Position numbers and translations under genes: made by a program. DNA of 64,000 bases from Variovorax fucosicus (GTDB taxonomy: Bacteria; Pseudomonadota; Gammaproteobacteria; Burkholderiales; Burkholderiaceae_C). The notes under the pieces were generated by a model. The model did not search any database and was not told the DNA's origin. It saw only the letters and a program-made list of their open reading frames with translations. Positions 35,093 to 44,452 of the stretch are shown piece by piece (the stretch's first letter is position 1; each line of letters starts with the position of its first letter). The stretch spans positions 1 to 64,000 of the forward strand of contig NZ_JASZYU010000001.1 of assembly GCF_030316825.1 (NCBI RefSeq), given 5' to 3'.

Positions 35093-35328
35093 GGGGTATC
35101 CGGGTGGAGTTATGTAGCTCGATCAGCGCGCTGGATTGCGGGCGACCGGTGCTGTTCGATGCTCCCGTGTCCGGCAGGCATCCCCAACCCGCCGCAGCGA
35201 ACGCTGGCGTAAAGCACCACGCTGTGCATCGGATGGTGTTCCGGAAGTCAAAGCGCGCGCGGCAGACCTGCCGCGCGCGTCGCGCCGATTTCTCGATCCC
35301 CGGCCTCGCGGCCGGGGAATCATGAGGA

Positions 35329-37338
35329 TCACGCCGCTGCGTGCGCGTCCTCTTGGGCTTCGGCATCAGCCTGCCCCTCGGCAAGCGGTTCAGCGCCTGC
35401 AACGTCAACCGCCGTTGCCTCCTGGGCGCGGAACATCGCAGGCAGCCAACCCGTACCCGCCGCGAGCCGCTCGGCCTCGCTGGCGATATCCGCCTTCTTG
35501 AGCTTGCCGAGCCGGTTCACTTCACCGGATGCGAAGACCTGCACTCCTTCCAGTGCCTTGGCCTTGGAAACGTGATCGAAGTAGCCTGCACTCGTCGGCG
35601 TCCACCACGCATGCATGTCCAGCCCCACAGCTTGCGCCAGCGCAGCAGCTGGGGCTTCGTCCTCACGCGAAGCGAGGGCTGTCACCGTGAAGCCCACGCA
35701 TACCGCCAGCAGCGACAGAAGCTCCTGCTGTGGCATTGCCAGCAACTCGGTGAACAGCGCATCCGAATCATTGGGCAGGCGTTCCGCCCAAGCCTCCCGC
35801 ACCTGCCGCATGCCCACCGCAGCCGGTGCCTCGGCCACGTCCGGGGCGTACTGCTCCAGCCGGTCTTGTGGATTGGCGGTGATGTTGAGGGGCGATCCGT
35901 AGTGCGCGTCATGAATGACGCGCAATGCAAGGCGATGCGCCACCGCGACCAGCGCGACTTGCGGATGCCGGGCAACTTCGGCCTGCAGGGCGGCGGTGCG
36001 ATGGGCACTCAGGCGCTTGACCAGCTTCTCCGAAATGGTCAGCTTGCCTTGCGCTTCGGCTGCACCGCTGCTCTCCGTATCGTCATTCGCACCGCTCCCG
36101 CCGCGTTCCTGCTCCCGCAACGCCTTGGCCTGTTCCTCGCGCAGCAGCCCGCGATGCACGATCACACCACCCATGTGGTCGAGCGATACCACGGCCCCCG
36201 CCGTCGCCATCGTGCGCGGGGGATAGACCACCAGCGTGCGTTCGATGGCTTCGACTTCGTTGCCCAGGCCGTCCATCTCGTCCTGCATGGCCTGCGCCTG
36301 CACGTCCGTCATGTCTTCGTTCTCGTCGTCGAGGCGGTCTTGCAGCTTGCGTTGCTGTGCCTCCAGCTTGGCGATGCGCTTGGCCTCGGCCTTGCTCGGC
36401 TCTCGCCGCTTGCTGCGCATGCGCTGGAACTGGTGCAGGTCGGCGTAAGTGGCTCGCGGGGCCACGTCCACCCAACCCCAGCCCTCTGCCTGCACCTGCT
36501 CGGCCATCGGCGCGAGCCTGTCTTTCGCCAGCGAGTCCAGCAGCGCCCCGTCCGTGAGAAAGATGCCGTTCTGCTCATCCGCGAACAAGTCGCGCCGCAC
36601 ATCGCCGCCAGCCTGTTCGTAAGCCTGAACGCTGACAAACTTCGCCAGCGCATCACGGCCTGCGTCGATCTCTTCATGCGTAAGGTGGTCGCGCAGCGCC
36701 TCCGGGCTGCGCTGCCACTGCGGTGACTCGTAATAAGCCGCCTCCTGCGCCGCATGGTCGTCGGTGATGGCAAGCGCCATCAACTGCTCCAGCGTGACGG
36801 CGTCACCCCGGTAGTCGGCCAACAGGCGCGGCGAGACGTTGGCGAGCTTCAACCGTCGCTGCACCACCAAAGGGGTCACGCCGAAGTCGGCGGCAATGTC
36901 CTCGATGGGCCGTCCCTCGGCCACCAGATCGGCGAAGGCTTCGAACTGGTCGGCCGGGTGCATGGCCTCGCGCTGCACGTTCTCGGTCAGGCTGACGGTG
37001 CGCGCCGCCGCATCAGACCCCAGCAAGCAGGCCACCTCGAAGTCCTTGGCGAGCTTGCGCCGCTTGACCAGCAGCTTGAGCGCGGCGAGGCGGCGGCGAC
37101 CGGCGACGACCTCGTAGTGCTCGCCATCGGCGGCCAGCACCACGTTGAGGTTTTGCAGCAAGCCCACACGGGCGATGCTGGCAGCGAGTTCGGGAATCGA
37201 CGTGCCGCCGCTCTTGCGCACGTTGCGGCTGGAAGGCCGCAGCTTAGACAGCGGAATCAGCAGCAGTTCCTGCGAAGCCGTGACGGCTGCGACAGCAGCG
37301 GCGATGGCGGTGGTTTCGTGAAGGGTAGCGGTGTTCAT
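35329..37338 (-). CDS. parB: ParB/Spo0J-type partition protein (large element form)
   Basis: 669 aa. The N-terminal ParB nuclease-like domain has LLIPLSKLRPSSRNVRKSGG, then SIARVGLLQNLNVVLAADGE and EVVAGRRRLAALKLL. The following HTH is GRPIEDIAADFGVTPLVVQR and LKLANVSPRLLADYR. The long C-terminal part is specific to integrative-element ParB proteins, with a charged coiled-coil region (residues about 310-370). It probably binds centromere-like sites or organises the element; parA lies 6.5 kb away rather than next to it. Confidence 0.92.
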   Translation of the reverse strand: MNTATLHETTAIAAAVAAVTASQELLLIPLSKLRPSSRNVRKSGGTSIPELAASIARVGLLQNLNVVLAADGEHYEVVAGRRRLAALKLLVKRRKLAKDFEVACLLGSDAAARTVSLTENVQREAMHPADQFEAFADLVAEGRPIEDIAADFGVTPLVVQRRLKLANVSPRLLADYRGDAVTLEQLMALAITDDHAAQEAAYYESPQWQRSPEALRDHLTHEEIDAGRDALAKFVSVQAYEQAGGDVRRDLFADEQNGIFLTDGALLDSLAKDRLAPMAEQVQAEGWGWVDVAPRATYADLHQFQRMRSKRREPSKAEAKRIAKLEAQQRKLQDRLDDENEDMTDVQAQAMQDEMDGLGNEVEAIERTLVVYPPRTMATAGAVVSLDHMGGVIVHRGLLREEQAKALREQERGGSGANDDTESSGAAEAQGKLTISEKLVKRLSAHRTAALQAEVARHPQVALVAVAHRLALRVIHDAHYGSPLNITANPQDRLEQYAPDVAEAPAAVGMRQVREAWAERLPNDSDALFTELLAMPQQELLSLLAVCVGFTVTALASREDEAPAAALAQAVGLDMHAWWTPTSAGYFDHVSKAKALEGVQVFASGEVNRLGKLKKADIASEAERLAAGTGWLPAMFRAQEATAVDVAGAEPLAEGQADAEAQEDAHAAA

Positions 37339-37746
37339 ATTGAAATCTCCTGTCCCTTGCCGGGACGTTGAAAGTGAAAAAGGAAGAAAAAGAGAAGGGG
37401 TTCAAGGTGTCGGTGTCTGCATGCGCGGCTCTCCTGTGGTTTCCCACTCCAGCCGGATTCCAAGATTCGGAGCCCGGCGTTGGCTTCGGTGGGTTCGGCG
37501 CAGTGACCTGGGCTGGTCGCCGTTGCCGCCGTCTTTCCTGAGTTCATCGCCCGCGAAAAAACCGGGCCGGCGGGGACTGGCCGTCAAGGAAGAAAGCGCA
37601 GGGTTGGTGCGGCCCGCAGCCGCAGGCGAGGACACGGCCCTGCGCGCCTTGACGGCCAGGCACCGGCGGCTACGGTCGCGGCATCAGCGATGAAGGAGAG
37701 GAAAGACGGAAACCCAGCCAACGGCCAGGGGAGCGACGAACCCACC

Positions 37747-37787
37747 GCCGCGCGGCGAGCGCCCCTGCGTGCCGCAGGCACGCCTAG
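37747..37787. repeat. Dispersed repeat, copy 3
   Basis: Matches 17525-17565 at most positions (GCCGCGCGGCGAGCGC, then CACGCCTAG) and is followed 45 bp later by the block shared with 24083-24180. It appears to be the least decayed copy. Confidence 0.7.
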
Positions 37788-37887
37788 CTTGAAGTGAACA
37801 AGCGCGCGCAGCGCGCATCGACGACATGCGCTGGCCGATCAGGTGTCGCCTGGTCGGCGGTATCGAGGGGCGCCAAGCCTGCGCGGC

Positions 37888-37911
37888 GGGGACTGGCTTT
37901 AGCCAGTCCCC
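37888..37911. other. Perfect 11-bp-stem hairpin
   Basis: GGGGACTGGCT and AGCCAGTCCCC pair around a 2-base centre. The palindrome is retained in degenerate form in repeat copy 2. It could be a terminator, a recombination site or a protein site; there is no T run. Confidence 0.5.
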
Positions 37912-38096
37912 TGGAGTGCGTCAAGGATCGAAGCCAAATGGCCAGGACGGGTATGCCCGGCGTGGTGCCGCGCACAAGAGCCTGACGGCGCCTTGCGCCG
38001 GGACGCCTCGGCCTTCCCTAGAAATTGGCACGCATTGGCAAGGTCGGAACATGAAATACTGTTACAAGTTTCAACTTCACTTCCCGCCTCTCCCCT

Positions 38097-40925
38097 ATGG
38101 TCATTCTGGATCCAGCCCAGCTTGTCAGGATCGAAGCCGTTCATCGAGGCTTCATGTACCAGCACCTCTTCGCCGCTGGTTGCCTGCTTGCCGCTCAAGG
38201 CTCGGACCTCAGGGCTATCAGAGTCGAGCTGGACGAAGACATCGAACTGCAGTTCCCATCTCTGACGGTCTATGTGCAAGTCAAGACGCGGAACCGTCCA
38301 TTGATCCAATCCGACATTGAGGGCGCATTGGAGCGATTTGCCACGTTGCGACAGGAGCACAGCTCGGGCCGAAGAGCCGGTGATGCACAGTTTGTCGTTG
38401 TCTCGAACCAACCACCCGGTGAAGCGTTGGCGCGCGCGCTTGCCGAGCGCGACCTGAGCTACGTTTCGTTGGAATGGCCCGGGGGCCGCATCGGACCTCA
38501 AGCTCCAGGCCTACCGCCTGCGTGGCGAGACATCACGAGTGCGGTCGCTTGGTGCACGGCAGCTGCAGAACAGTTGCCGCTGCGAACAATCGCGGCCGAG
38601 ACGCTGGTTTGGAAGCTGGCTGCAAACGTCGCGCTTGCGTCCAGCGGCACCGAGCCCTACGGCGATCATCAGTTTCTCGCGGAAAGCCTGCCGGCCCTCT
38701 TCGAGCAGTTCGCACGCCAGTTGCACGACTTCCCCGAGCTGTTGCTTCACTACAGGCCGCACCAGGGTGAGCCGGCGATTGAAGCGACGGAGCACGTGCG
38801 GGTCGTCTGCGGCTTTTCGGGGGCAGGCAAGACGTCATGGGCGGCACAGACTGCCGCGCATTCCGGAAGTGCATGCGCCTACTACGACGCGGGAGACACT
38901 GCTCCCGCAGCCCTGCCATCGGCTCTGGTGCGGGAATGCGCCGCCCAACTAGCAGGCGCAGTGGCTCTGGAGAAGGTTCTGCTTCCCGGCGCCAGCGGCC
39001 TTGAATCGCTTCGCGCCTTGGACCAGGCATTGCAGGAGAAAGGCAGCTCCCCCATCCTGGTGATCGACAACGCCCACGCCTTGCCATCGACCGCTTTGGA
39101 CCAGGTCGCAAGGAATACATCGAGTATCCGTCTGGTGCTGCTCTGCCACCCCGGGCGCACGGTTGCCGAGCTGGAAGCATTGCAGGGCATTCAGCGCGAG
39201 GACCTTCGCGGCTGGTCTGTCGAGGATGTGGCTGCCGAAGCCGCGGCGCTCGGTTGCACCGGCACGATCGAAGGAATGGAGCGCCTGCGGGTCCTGACGG
39301 GAGGCTATCCGTTGTTCGTGCAAAGCGCTGCGCGCTTGGCCGCGTTGGAGCACGACGGCAGCATTGACGAGTTCGTGCAGTCGCTAGAAGCAGGCCTCCA
39401 CGGCGCAGTCACTGCCCAGGAGGTGATCCTGGAGCGAGCCTTCGATGGCTTGCCGCTTCAACAGCAGCAGGCAGCCTGCGCCCTTTGCTTCTCTGACGTT
39501 CCGCTATCCCGAGCGGAGATGCTCACGCTTCTGACGCGGTGCCTGGACATGGATGAAGCGAGCGCCGCCAGCATAGTGAGGCAGCTCAAGACACTGGGTT
39601 TGGCACAAAGTGTCGGAGGCGATCGTGCGCGCATTCACGATGCTGTTCGTACCCTCGGCAAGTTGCGATCCAACGAAGTGCCAGAGTTCAAGGCACGGGC
39701 GCTGCGAGAGTTGTCCGAGATCATCTTGCAATCCCTGCAGGAGCATCGCGATTTCGGTCGAATCGTCTTCTGGGCGAGGCTGCTGTCCGCACTCAATCAT
39801 CTTGAGCCTCTGATAGAGCTGATCGGGGAGGAGATCTTCCATGAGATGGGCGTCATCCCTGAAGTTTCGTTGGCCCTGGAGCAAGCGTTGGCCTCGGGTG
39901 CTTTGGAGCCCGAGCAGCAGTTCTGGGCCTACGACGGTTTGATCTTCTCGGCGCTCAAGCACGGAGTGCGGGAGCGAGCCGACAAGGTGGCGGAGTGGCT
40001 TGCGGCATGTGAGCGCGTCGTTGAACAGTTCGGCTTCTCTCCCACGCACAGAGCCCGGCTCTGGATGAAGCGCATGAACCTCGCGGGCGTGCTACGCGAC
40101 GAAGACGGCGTGATGGCCGCGCTTGAGCAAGCGTCCCGCGACATGCCCGATCTAAAGGGCCACCAACGCATACTGGCATACAACGCCGCAGCGGCTCTCT
40201 TTTTTATAGGCTCCCACCGTATCGCCGAGGCGGTCGTTTCCGGCGTCATCGATGAGTATTACGGGGTGCTCGGCATTTCCCCGGATGAGGTGATCGGCCT
40301 CAAGCAGCCAGAACTCTGGAAGGCGATAAAAACGCCATCACTCGACATTGATGACGTTAAACATCTCGCGGATGCACTGGAGCTCCTGGCGATGATTGGT
40401 AAAGAGACCAAGCGGAGAATGCCGCACGCGCGGACTCAAGCGATGCGGTTCTACGAGATCGCTGGCGCCATCGATTCCTACGTGCGAGCGGGACTCGACG
40501 TGGCTGATGACTTCGTATGGGTGAAGGATTTCCTGGGCGCTCGCAACATCATGGAGGACTTTGTCCTGCCGTTCATCCAGCGGCATTCCATGGTCGGCAA
40601 GCTGCTTGATGCGCGCAGCTTGTACGCAGTGATACTGGCCTATAGCGGTGAGTTCGACGAGGCGGAATTGCAGATGCGGCGGCTCGAGCCCCTCATCGAG
40701 GGGGCGCCACCGCCTATGCAGGCCCAACTCGCCGATCAGAACCGCCTCATCGCCGAAATTCGTCAGAAGGGACCTCCCCCTCAACGCAGGCTGCGTGAGG
40801 GCGCCAGAGCCAATCCGTTCGCAGCCAAAGGTGCGCCCATCGCCCGCCAGACTGCGAAGGTGGGGCGCAACGACCCATGCCCCTGCGGCTCGGGTCTCAA
40901 GTTCAAGAAGTGCCACGGCGGCTGA
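38097..40925 (+). CDS. STAND-type NTPase with N-terminal nuclease-like domain and SEC-C tail
   Basis: 942 aa, four parts. Residues 1-125 look like a PD-(D/E)XK/Cap4-type nuclease: [14 protein letters not shown], the acidic VELDEDIEL (D48/E50) and YVQVKTR (Q61, K63). Residues 233-410 are a P-loop ATPase of the STAND class: Walker [11 protein letters not shown], Walker B LVIDNAH and a downstream GGYPLF motif. Residues about 430-900 are helical and repeat-like, the usual sensor part. The last 22 residues ([20 protein letters not shown]) are a SEC-C zinc motif. By analogy with Avs-type systems it may sense a phage protein and cut DNA. Family membership is inferred; the SEC-C tail is unusual for such proteins. 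It is a lone gene, divergent from parB. Confidence 0.75.
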   Translation: MVILDPAQLVRIEAVHRGFMYQHLFAAGCLLAAQGSDLRAIRVELDEDIELQFPSLTVYVQVKTRNRPLIQSDIEGALERFATLRQEHSSGRRAGDAQFVVVSNQPPGEALARALAERDLSYVSLEWPGGRIGPQAPGLPPAWRDITSAVAWCTAAAEQLPLRTIAAETLVWKLAANVALASSGTEPYGDHQFLAESLPALFEQFARQLHDFPELLLHYRPHQGEPAIEATEHVRVVCGFSGAGKTSWAAQTAAHSGSACAYYDAGDTAPAALPSALVRECAAQLAGAVALEKVLLPGASGLESLRALDQALQEKGSSPILVIDNAHALPSTALDQVARNTSSIRLVLLCHPGRTVAELEALQGIQREDLRGWSVEDVAAEAAALGCTGTIEGMERLRVLTGGYPLFVQSAARLAALEHDGSIDEFVQSLEAGLHGAVTAQEVILERAFDGLPLQQQQAACALCFSDVPLSRAEMLTLLTRCLDMDEASAASIVRQLKTLGLAQSVGGDRARIHDAVRTLGKLRSNEVPEFKARALRELSEIILQSLQEHRDFGRIVFWARLLSALNHLEPLIELIGEEIFHEMGVIPEVSLALEQALASGALEPEQQFWAYDGLIFSALKHGVRERADKVAEWLAACERVVEQFGFSPTHRARLWMKRMNLAGVLRDEDGVMAALEQASRDMPDLKGHQRILAYNAAAALFFIGSHRIAEAVVSGVIDEYYGVLGISPDEVIGLKQPELWKAIKTPSLDIDDVKHLADALELLAMIGKETKRRMPHARTQAMRFYEIAGAIDSYVRAGLDVADDFVWVKDFLGARNIMEDFVLPFIQRHSMVGKLLDARSLYAVILAYSGEFDEAELQMRRLEPLIEGAPPPMQAQLADQNRLIAEIRQKGPPPQRRLREGARANPFAAKGAPIARQTAKVGRNDPCPCGSGLKFKKCHGG

Positions 40926-41029
40926 GCCCGGGCTTGCATCGAGCATGTTCGAATGCTTTGCGGAACCGTGGCGATTCTGAAACGGTGCATGGAACGGGAC
41001 ATGTCTAGCGTGATGTTCGACGCTGATGG

Positions 41030-41323
41030 CTATCTGAAGTCTCTGCTTGGCGCAGAGTTGGCAAGACGGCCCAACAGAGGCGTCAGGTCTTCGAGGTGAC
41101 TGGCAATGAGATTGCGGACCTCGCCTTCGCGTTGCCACACGCCTTTGACCGCCAGCAGCCGCGAACGCAGTAACTCGTTGCGCTGACGCTCGCGCAGGCT
41201 TTTCCAGCAGATGACCTGCACCACGCCGGTTTCGTCCTCCAGCGACACGAAGATCGTGCCATTCGCAGTCTCCGGCTGCTGGCGCAGCGTGACGATGACC
41301 ATCCGTTCTACAGGCAGTTTCAT
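41030..41323 (-). pseudogene. dnaE2: Error-prone DNA polymerase DnaE2, C-terminal fragment
   Basis: About 97 codons read VTLRQQPETANGTIFVSLED, then ETGVVQVICWKSLRERQRNE and AVKGVWQREGEVRNLIASHL, the OB-fold end of DnaE2 (ImuC). The stop is natural but about 950 codons of polymerase are missing. The break lies at about 41305, exactly where an oppositely oriented SRAP fragment begins. Confidence 0.82.
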
Positions 41324-41563
41324 GCGCGGGGCAAAGAGAAGCGGATGCCGGTGTTCTTGGAGCCGGAAGAGTATGACCGGTGGATGTCGTGCCCCTTAAG
41401 CGAAGCACCCGCATACTTCCGTCAGTGGCCGGGGCCGTTCAAAGGCTTCCCGGCGCCGAAGGCTCCGCGAGTGCCAAAGGTTGCCAAGCCTCCTGCTCCG
41501 CCCAAGCTGCCGAAGCCGCCGCCTTCAGCAAAGCCGCCCCCAGCGCAGGGCGACCTTTTCTAA
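41309..41563 (+). pseudogene. SOS-response-associated peptidase (SRAP/YedK-like), C-terminal fragment
   Basis: The frame reads QFHARGKEKRMPVFLEPEEY, then DRWMSCPLSEAPAYFRQWPG and a Pro/Lys-rich tail, the last third of SRAP (HMCES/YedK) proteins. The RMPVxLxPxxYxxWL motif is clear. The catalytic N-terminal Cys region is absent. An ATG at 41345 could start a 72-aa peptide, but it would not be functional. Confidence 0.72.
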
Positions 41564-41690
41564 GGCGTCATCGACATGCAACCGATCACGTGATCACAGC
41601 GGGAAAGAAGACCGCCGAAAGCACGCTCCTTCCTTGACGACACCCTTCATTGGCGCACGGCGCTGGGAATGGTCTTGGTAGCATCAGGGG

Positions 41691-41999
41691 ATGGATTGGT
41701 TGATGGGTCTGCTACTGCGAAACTTGAGCGCTGCTCGATGGCTGGGATGGGCCATGTTCAGCGCCGCGGGCGGAGCCATAGGCTTGGGACTGCGACTGGG
41801 ACGTGCCTTCAACCGCGCCACGCGTGCGTTCAATCGTGCGGGCATCGATCAAGAACTCACGCTCGCAAAGCTGTATCCGGATTGGCCGACATGGTGGATA
41901 CCAGAGAGCCCTGAGGGGTTCGCGGCTTGGGTCTTTGTCGGACTCGTCGGCGCTTGGCTTGCCTACACAGCGAAGACGCTTCAGAAGCAAGTTGCATAG
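41691..41999 (+). CDS. Small hypothetical membrane protein
   Basis: 102 aa. The N-terminus is hydrophobic and glycine-rich (WLGWAMFSAAGGAIGLGLRL), followed by a basic stretch, and the C-terminus carries a likely transmembrane helix (GFAAWVFVGLVGAWLAY). No family recognised. It ends 31 bp before a strong hairpin, which supports a real rightward transcript. Confidence 0.5.
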   Translation: MDWLMGLLLRNLSAARWLGWAMFSAAGGAIGLGLRLGRAFNRATRAFNRAGIDQELTLAKLYPDWPTWWIPESPEGFAAWVFVGLVGAWLAYTAKTLQKQVA

Positions 42000-42030
42000 A
42001 CAGGGAACGGCGCGCGACGCGTCAAACAAG

Positions 42031-42048
42031 CGGGGGCTTTCTCCCCCG
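42031..42048 (+). terminator. Rho-independent-type hairpin
   Basis: CGGGGG, CTTTCT, CCCCCG followed by TTTC. It sits between the convergent ends of the small membrane protein gene and radC. Confidence 0.65.
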
Positions 42049-42053
42049 TTTCA

Positions 42054-42563
42054 TCACAGCAGCCCTCGCTCCGCAAAACTCAGCACGTCGCTGCCAGCAA
42101 CGATCAGGTGATCGAGCACCCGCACGTCCACCAGCGCTAGCGCAGCCTTCAGCATTTGCGTCAGGTGTTCATCAGCCCGCGATGGCTCGGTGACCCCCGA
42201 GGGGTGGTTGTGCACCAGGACCAGAGCCGCCGCATTGCGCGCCAGCGATTCCTTGACCACCTCCCGTGGATAGACCGATGCCTGGCTAACTGTGCCGCGG
42301 AAGAGTTCGACGTATTCGATCAGCCGGTTCTGCGCATCGAGCATCAGCACCGCGAACACCTCGTGCTCCAGCGCTCCGAGCTTGACCCGAAGAAAATCGC
42401 GCACCACCTGTGGCGATGACAACACCTCGCGCCCCTGCAACTGCTGCCCCAGAAGCCGCTGCGCGGCCTGCAGCACCTCGCCGGCTTCGGCCGGCCGGTA
42501 GTCGCCCGCGACATCGCGAACCAGAAGAACGGAAGAATCGAAAGAGAAGAAATCGTGCGCCAT
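42054..42563 (-). CDS. radC: RadC/JAB-domain protein
   Basis: 169 aa from ATG 42563. The MPN/JAB metalloprotease-like fold shows VKLGALEHEVFAVLMLDAQN, then GTVSQASVYPREVVKESLAR and LVLVHNHPSGVTEPSRADEH, with the JAMM HxH...D ligands. The N-terminal HhH part of chromosomal RadC is missing, as in other element-encoded forms, which often act as anti-restriction or accessory factors. The leader before it repeats the one before DUF2958 copy 2. Confidence 0.92.
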   Translation of the reverse strand: MAHDFFSFDSSVLLVRDVAGDYRPAEAGEVLQAAQRLLGQQLQGREVLSSPQVVRDFLRVKLGALEHEVFAVLMLDAQNRLIEYVELFRGTVSQASVYPREVVKESLARNAAALVLVHNHPSGVTEPSRADEHLTQMLKAALALVDVRVLDHLIVAGSDVLSFAERGLL

Positions 42564-42582
42564 GGTCGGCTCCGTGAATCGG

Positions 42583-42735
42583 GCGGGATTGCCCGAGACC
42601 GGCACCAGCACGGCGCAACGCAGTGGTCAGGGTTCGAAGACGGCCGCCAGGACGCAAGCGCACAAGGTGCGCGCAGACCTTGACGACGAGAACGGCGTGA
42701 TACGGTAAAGGGAACAGCAAGCCTGCCCCCCCCAC
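42583..42735. repeat. Leader repeat, copy B (upstream of radC)
   Basis: Counterpart of 32469-32620, starting 20 bp before the radC ATG, same orientation. Both copies read an open frame (YHAVLxVKVCA, RPGGRL), but the differences between copies fall largely on first and second codon positions, so selection is on DNA or RNA rather than on a peptide. Confidence 0.8.
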
Positions 42736-42957
42736 TCCCCTGCCCCATCGGCAAGCGGAGCGCGCAGGCCGGGAACGCAGAGACGGCCGGAGGCGTCAGG
42801 GATCAAAGCCGCATGGCCGCGACTCGGCACGAGGCGCGGGGCAACGCCCGCGAGCCCGACGGCGGTACGCCGTGACGCCCATCGAGAGGCCCAAGCGTCT
42901 CGCGTGCGCATTGGCTGAAAATGTGCTCCTTCAAGCATTGAACATCGGAAGGTCCAG

Positions 42958-43713
42958 ATGCAATTTCTCATCGATAAGAGCATCGACGACTACCTAGCGT
43001 TCTCAGATGAACGCACACGCACGTTCCAGCAATCGCCACCGCAGTTCTTCGAGCTCATAAAGGACGTGGACACGTTGATTCGAGAGGTGTGGACCGGCAC
43101 ACTGGACGCGCAAACGGTTCCGGCGTTTCTAAACATGAACGCCTACTTTTCTTTCCTCGCCGCCGTACGGATGGCGATCTCCGGCCACGTGTCGTCCGTC
43201 TTTCCCCTCGCACGAGCTGCACTGGAATCGGCGTGCTACGCGTTCCTGCTCACCAAAGACGATACCTTGCAGTCAGTCTGGATGGATCGTGACAAAGGAG
43301 ATGCCGAAAGGACCGCCTGCAGAAGGGCCTTCACTTCCGCGGTAAAGGACACCGCGAAGCAGCTGCAGAGCATTCAGGCGGACATGGGTGACTACGTTCA
43401 AGGGCTGTATGACGCTTCCATCACTTTCGGTGCGCATCCAAATCCGCTTTCAGTCTTCCGGCATCTCGAGGTGCAAGGCGACGATGGCAGCGACCACTGG
43501 AAAGTCGATTTCACTTGCATGTACGGTGAAGACAGCCATGAGGTCAAGCACGCCTTGCTGGCATGCGCCGAGTACGGCATTGTGATTGCCTACTTGAACG
43601 TTCAGGGGATCAAGTCACACCCTCAAGTCGAAGAACTCAATCGGCGGTTCAATGAAGTGAACGAATCCAAAAATTCAATGGCGGATTTGCTTCGGCATTC
43701 GTCTGCAGGCTGA
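42958..43713 (+). CDS. Hypothetical protein, helical cargo gene
   Basis: 251 aa, no family named. The helices FLAAVRMAISGHVSSVFPLA and RAALESACYAFLLTKDDTLQ resemble the pattern in the protein at 33020 and in DUF5677-type proteins, where a long helix carries a conserved R-x-x-x-E. The C-terminal half is mixed (HWKVDFTCMYGEDSHEVKHA). It begins after a 220-bp spacer from the radC leader. Possibly a defence or stress gene, without direct evidence. Confidence 0.6.
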   Translation: MQFLIDKSIDDYLAFSDERTRTFQQSPPQFFELIKDVDTLIREVWTGTLDAQTVPAFLNMNAYFSFLAAVRMAISGHVSSVFPLARAALESACYAFLLTKDDTLQSVWMDRDKGDAERTACRRAFTSAVKDTAKQLQSIQADMGDYVQGLYDASITFGAHPNPLSVFRHLEVQGDDGSDHWKVDFTCMYGEDSHEVKHALLACAEYGIVIAYLNVQGIKSHPQVEELNRRFNEVNESKNSMADLLRHSSAG

Positions 43714-43738
43714 GAGCCGCTCGATGAATCCGCCGTCA

Positions 43739-44452
43739 TCAATGAGTTGCTCTGAGCACCCAGAGATGAAGCGCCTTAAAATCAGGAGCACAAGGCACTG
43801 CGCGGCAATGTTCCGTAGCGAAGCAGTCGGCGTGGACATCGCTCGGTGCTACGTCCGCGGCACAAAGCAGAGCCTCAGAAGAGGTAGCGTTTACGTAGTA
43901 GTCGGAAAGATGCGTACAGATATCCTTGAAGTCCGGGGTGGCGTAGCCCAGCATCAGACCAAATGTCATCCGTGGCGCGTATTTTCCCGAGACAAATCGA
44001 TGTAAACCATTCACGACATACTGTCGGCATCCGCTGGTTGCGTCAATCAACTTCGCCTCGACAAAGAGCGCCGACTCGTCTCGATCCTCGCCTGGTGCAG
44101 TCTGAATCATGCGAAAAGTCAGGTCGGGCATTTGATCGATGCTACTGAGCGTAGCGGTGGACTGCTTCCCATCACGTACTACTGTCTGGAATAGCTCCTT
44201 GCGGAAACCACCAACGCCTTCATTGGACAGTTTGTCATTGAGGATCTCCGCCAGCTTCGTAGTGAGCTCATCTTCATCGAAGTAGTGCTTGAGCTCGAAT
44301 GGACTGGACTTCCAGTAATTGAAGGTCTCGATGTCATTCCAGGCATCCTGGATTGCCGCGATGACCACTCTGATCGCTCGCTTGTTCAACGTCGATTTGA
44401 TCGGGCCCTTCTGAGGATCCCGTGGATGGAAGAAGCAGAAGTCCGGGCTCAC
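43739..44452 (-). CDS. PD-(D/E)XK nuclease-like partner of the methyltransferase
   Basis: 237 aa from the GTG at 44452, whose first bases overlap the methyltransferase stop (GTGA). The likely active site is MPDLTFRM (D110) and ALFVEAKLID (E132, K134), spaced as in PD-(D/E)XK enzymes. CRQYVVNGLHRFVSGKYAPR and FGLMLGY follow. Coupling to an N6-adenine methyltransferase suggests the restriction or targeting half of a two-gene system. I do not know a named family for it, and the nuclease call rests on the motif only. Confidence 0.65.
   Translation of the reverse strand: MSPDFCFFHPRDPQKGPIKSTLNKRAIRVVIAAIQDAWNDIETFNYWKSSPFELKHYFDEDELTTKLAEILNDKLSNEGVGGFRKELFQTVVRDGKQSTATLSSIDQMPDLTFRMIQTAPGEDRDESALFVEAKLIDATSGCRQYVVNGLHRFVSGKYAPRMTFGLMLGYATPDFKDICTHLSDYYVNATSSEALLCAADVAPSDVHADCFATEHCRAVPCAPDFKALHLWVLRATH

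Larger units (their letters stand above)
37339..38096. other. Non-coding region between divergent parB and STAND gene
   Basis: 758 bp. It starts with a purine-rich leader for parB, then carries dispersed repeat copy 3 (37747-37787) and, at 37888-37911, a perfect hairpin: GGGGACTGGCT, TT, AGCCAGTCCCC. Degenerate counterparts of these blocks are found at 17525 and 24061. No gene is recognised. The right end must hold the promoter of the 38097 gene. Confidence 0.6.

Noticed and set aside
42583..42735. Open frame through the radC leader as a leader peptide
   Set aside because: Comparison with the copy at 32469 shows mostly amino-acid-changing differences, against peptide coding.
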